Shown in pieces: positions 60,370 through 64,000 of a stretch of 64,000 nt of DNA. Source of the stretch: Struthidea cinerea. Taxonomy: Eukaryota; Chordata; Aves; Passeriformes; Corcoracidae. Below the pieces are notes generated by a model. It was not told the origin of the DNA. It made no database searches and worked only from the letters and a program-made list of their open reading frames with translations. The position numbers and the translations under genes are program-made. The stretch is taken from positions 2,054,907 to 2,118,906 of the forward strand of contig VZTI01001766.1 in the NCBI GenBank assembly GCA_013397865.1. The letters are read 5' to 3'. Numbering within the stretch: the stretch's first letter is position 1; every line of letters starts with the position of its first letter.

Positions 60370-60600
60370 GGTGTGTCCGCACAGCCGAGTCAGGGGGGAA
60401 AAGCGGGAGTCGCAGTTTGGAGCCCAGTGTCGGAGCCCGGGCTTTGGAGGGAAGCCAAGCGCTGCCTCCCAAACAAGCCCTGCTGGAGGCTGGGGCAGAG
60501 CCCGGCGGCGCAGGCTGGTAACGCTCCCTGGTCTCCCTGCAAACCCCTCCTACCAACACGCACACCAAGCACCTGAAACATCCCATTGGCTCCAAAACCG
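60370..60600 (-). promoter_or_regulatory. CpG-richer block, weak candidate LYRM1 promoter or 5' exon
   Basis: About a dozen CpGs occur in roughly 180 bp (for example GCCCGGCGGCGCAG near 60500), against near absence in the flanking kilobases. In mammals LYRM1 starts head to head with DCUN1D3 at a CpG island further away, so this may be an alternative start or merely a GC-rich patch. Several overlapping open frames here are a by-product of high GC. Confidence 0.3.
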
Positions 60601-63543
60601 CAGGAGATTTGAGGAGTTAATGACTTACTGCAGGGTGAAGATGCAAACTTTTTCACTGTTAATTAAAACAAATAGTCCCTTAGACCATAAAACGCAGTAA
60701 ATTTTTCTTGCGGGAAACAAACACACATTCCTTTGGATTTTTAGATGGTTGACCCAAAAGTTCAATAATCTGAATAATCAATGAAACAGCAGTCTTATTT
60801 TACTATTTGCAGGCTTGTCTAGAATTTAAATTAAAAGTTCATATAAAAATAATAAAAGGAATCTGCCAACTGCTCTGTACAATGACCCCAACAGTGCAGC
60901 GTCAAAGCACAGCTCGGACAGAAGTCAGGCTGCACCAAGACTGACTGCAGATCCAGGAGCAGCTAAATCACAGGTGCTTCCCAGCGAGGAATGCTTGGCT
61001 GGGAACGCATGTCCAGCACTCTCCTCCTCTGCCCAGCTCCTTTGCTGAAGCTGTAAGTCTATTTTATTTCATCCTTTCTTCTCAAGCCGAGCATTAGCTA
61101 CTCACTTTAAGCATAAAATCTGCCAGCAGTGAGTACATAGAGGATTTTAGAAAATAAAGGGTGAAAGGAAGAGCCCACGGGGGAAAAAAGGATATTTTAA
61201 AACAATTGATCTCTTCTTTCAGATCCCAGCTAACTGGGGCACGCGTTAGTAACACACACCTAGTGCTGGTGCTGAAACTGGATTTGCTCAGGGGAGGTGG
61301 GGAACAAAACCCCGCATGAAATACTTTGAAAAGGCAGCTTTGAACTTCTCAGATGTAAAATGTTTTATTTGGGAGCAACACAACTTCTATTTCACAGCTG
61401 GTTTGCTGCTGGCAAGGAGTCTAAAGACACAGTGACAAACTGCTGGGCTGACTGCCTTCCAAATTAAGCTGTGGTCACATCTCTGCTATGGAAGTAAATG
61501 ATGTCGTTCAAGACCATGGCATATCAACACTGTAGTAGGGAACACCACCACGTTCCACACTGTGTGCCCGTAAGACGATCCAGCCTGTATCCCAATCCAT
61601 AGCTGCTATTTTCAAATGCACTCTTTGGCTAATGTTTATTTAAATAGGTGCAGAAAAGTTCACATATCTGGGGGTTTTTAAAGAGCTAAATGATGCCACT
61701 TAGCTAAAAAGTGACCTGCAGTCTCTCTCCTGCTGCTAATGCAGCAGATAATCAATCATTCCTTTCAGAGCTCTCCACAGCAACGAGAGGTCAGTAATCC
61801 ATATCCATCTTTCATGCAAGTCTGCCAAAATGAGTCTGCGGTTCCTAAGGCAGCAGTGGATTTGGGCTGTCATTTCCTTGAGGGACAAAAACTGAGACAA
61901 TAAGTTCCTGTGGCACAGGGGGCAGAGAAGGGGTCACAGATTCCTGCGATAGCTGGGTAGGTCACATGCCTTCCAGCAATATTAAGTTTCAAAATCTATT
62001 TTCCACAAAAGTAATTTTGTCTTCTTTTACTCAAATCAACGGCCTCTGACAGTACCCTGCAAATGCTGACCACACGTGGCTGCCGTATGTACCTGGCAAA
62101 GTGAAAACTTCATTTGCTTTTCATTCTTGATTGAACATTCATAACTTTTTTTTAAGATTCAGACAAAACCAAATCATAGCAAAGCATCAATCACAGCTAA
62201 AGTATTCCATCTCCACATGATGAAAAATGTCTAGAATGAAAGATCATGTTCTTCCATGATGGTGTTACATCCTCATTTCTACCATTGACACAAGCCTGTA
62301 AACTTCCAGACATTCCCATCAATTTGACTCAAAGATTTATTTCTCACTGTTTCCATCTACAAGCTGCAATCATAAATATATGCAGATTTGGTGAAAAAGA
62401 ATGAAGTTACTGAATCAAGATATTCAGTAATAGTATCTGAAAGCAAAGTGCCTTTCACAGGGTTTAGGATTTTGTCATGCCAGTGTCTTTCTGCTGGCAA
62501 ACTGAAGTGATCTGAAACCCTGAACAGCACCTCTGAACCAGACTCCCTAAGTCATTGCACTCACATTGTTCATCAGCTGGGATGGGAACTCTGCTGTTCC
62601 ATCTGTGCCTCAGATTTCTGACTGAACTTGGATCTCTTTTAAGCTTGCTCTTGCATACGGACCAGTCTTTTGATCCCAAAAAGCAAGCTGCATGCAAAGA
62701 GAATATAATTAAATAGTAAAAGCAAGGACATGGATTTTATCACTGTTTCCTATGTCAGTTCAAATAAGTCAATTTGCACAAAATTAGGATTCTACAACAT
62801 TCTTTTCACTTAAATAAATGAAAGTCAAAACCCTTAACTAGTTCCTTTTGATCACTGAGCTTTCATTCTTTTAGTCTGAGGTGGTCAAGGCATTATCTGA
62901 TTTTAGTAGGACATACAGACTCTTGCTCTGGGAGTGCCTCCTGTGCTACAGGAGCCTCAGGAAGAACAGAAATGCTGACTTAGACTGTGGGAAGCGGGAA
63001 GGGAAACAAAAAAAAAATTGCTTTACGTATTTCTTAGTTTTCTCATGAAAAGCACACAGTGTCCAGGTAAAATCTACAGCAATATGAACTTGTCTCTAGT
63101 CTTGTCAACAACTCTGTTGTTCATGCTTTCATACCATTTTCTCCTCCTGTGTGTTTAGTTCTCTATTACTTACAAGCAGAGAAAGATTTTAATGCAGTGC
63201 AAGAAATTTAGCCGAGAAAATGAATTCTCAGCTATCCTTGGACGGCCTTGCTTATATAATATAGAAGCATACAGAAATATAACAACATGGACACAAGCTC
63301 CAGTATCGATTTATGCACCTTATTCATACCTTGGCTTCCAGCCAAATGCAACTGAATGCATGAATAGAAATATTTCCCAGCATTGGAAACGCTCCCAAGC
63401 TTAAGAACAGGTATAAATATTAATGCTAGCAGAGACAAAATCCTCCCTGACTTCCCTGACCCATTTCTAACTTCATTCTGAGGGTCACTCAATGAAACTC
63501 ATTGATAGACATGATTTTTAGTTGCTATTTGAGAACCATAGCA
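60601..63543. other. Non-coding flank, no recognised element
   Basis: This is 2.9 kb of AT-rich sequence. No exon, RNA gene or transposon was recognised. Confidence 0.55.
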
Positions 63544-63569
63544 GGGCTGTGGGCATGAAGAGCTGTGGG

Positions 63570-63815
63570 ACGCAGAACCAGGTGAGCTGGGAAAGACCTC
63601 TGACCATCGAGTCCAGTCTGTGACCAAACACCGCCTTGTCAACCAGACCATGGCACTGAGGGACACGTCCAGTCCCTCCTTGAACACCTCCAGGGATGGT
63701 GACTCCACCGCCAACCTGGGCAGCCCACTCCCATGTCTAATCTCCCTTTCTGTGAAGTTCTTCCTAATGTCCGATCTAAACCTCCCTTGGCACAGCTTAA
63801 GACGCTGCCTTCTCC
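63570..63815 (-). mobile_element. CR1 LINE fragment
   Basis: GGGAAAGACCTCTGACCATC, then GAGTCCAGTCTGTGACCAAA and CACCTCCAGGGATGGTGACT, match the CR1 copy at 14065 almost motif for motif. The usual terminal ATTCTATGATT repeat is missing. In its place is GCTGTGGG minisatellite-like sequence. Confidence 0.88.
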
Positions 63816-63833
63816 TCCTGTGGGCACGGAGCA

Positions 63834-63931
63834 CTGTGGGTCACTGAGGGCTGTGGGCACTGGGGGCTGTGGGCACTGGGGGCTGTGGGTCACTGAGGGC
63901 TGTGGGTCACTAAGCTCTGTGGGTCACTGAG
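63834..63931 (+). repeat. GC-rich minisatellite, 16-17 bp unit
   Basis: About six units of CTGTGGGTCACTGAGGG or CTGTGGGCACTGGGGG run up to the assembly gap. The array is probably longer in the real genome. Unit-like sequence also occurs before the CR1 at 63544-63570. Confidence 0.88.
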
Positions 63932-64000
63932 NNNNNNNNNNNNNNNNNNNNNNNNNNNNNNNNNNNNNNNNNNNNNNNNNNNNNNNNNNNNNNNNNNNNN
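63932..64000. other. Assembly gap (N)
   Basis: There are 69 N to the window end. The gap follows directly on the minisatellite, a common cause of assembly breaks. Confidence 0.99.

Noticed and set aside
60299..60700. Four overlapping open frames in the CpG-richer block
   Set aside because: High GC removes stop codons on both strands. None resembles a known protein.
63499..63930. Open frames of 65-111 codons near the window end
   Set aside because: They come from a CR1 fragment and the adjacent minisatellite.
1..64000. Search for an undescribed gene system, CRISPR array, operon or nested gene
   Set aside because: All clear coding signal is accounted for by DNAH3 and LYRM1. What remains is intronic or intergenic DNA with ordinary avian repeats.

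Overview
This is vertebrate nuclear DNA, almost certainly from a bird. Coding sequence is cut into many short exons with GT..AG borders. The interspersed repeats are CR1 LINE fragments with the typical avian 3' end, plus LTR remnants of a kind I recognise from bird genomes. Placement within birds (Neoaves, perhaps a passerine) is a guess from the LTR type. There are no operons, no CRISPR and no bacterial features.

Positions 1-46868 (+ strand) hold the 3' nine tenths of an axonemal inner-arm dynein heavy chain gene, which I call DNAH3. I could place 53 consecutive exons. Every splice junction keeps the reading frame, and together they encode the last 3,694 residues ending at a TGA at 46866-46868. 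The family is about 4,100 residues long, so about 400 N-terminal residues lie upstream of the window. The order along the DNA is: distal tail and linker (387-13266), AAA1 (13574-20675), AAA2 (21474-25974), AAA3 (26361-30860), AAA4 (31351-32849), stalk coiled coil 1 and start of the microtubule-binding tip (32633-35064), one 2.1 kb exon with the rest of the tip, coiled coil 2 and AAA5 to the start of AAA6 (35971-38112), then AAA6 and the C-terminal domain (39066-46868). The P-loops of AAA1 to AAA4 all look intact.

Positions 54313-57269 (- strand) hold the complete three-exon coding region of LYRM1, a 122-residue LYR-motif protein. The two genes are convergent, tail to tail, as in the human 16p12 region. 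This order is the main support for calling the dynein DNAH3 rather than its close paralogues DNAH7 or DNAH12. The 5' untranslated exon(s) and promoter of LYRM1 must lie above 57269 and were not found with confidence. A small CpG-richer block at 60370-60600 is a weak candidate.

The rest is introns and intergenic DNA. It contains a solo LTR with a 5-bp target duplication in a DNAH3 intron, a second copy of the same LTR family just past the DNAH3 stop codon, six CR1 pieces, a trinucleotide microsatellite, a G-quadruplex-type G-rich tract, two perfect short hairpins, and a 16-17 bp minisatellite that runs into an assembly gap (N) at 63932-64000. I found no previously undescribed gene system. The window reads as an ordinary, well-conserved ciliary gene with its neighbour, and the findings below are modest.
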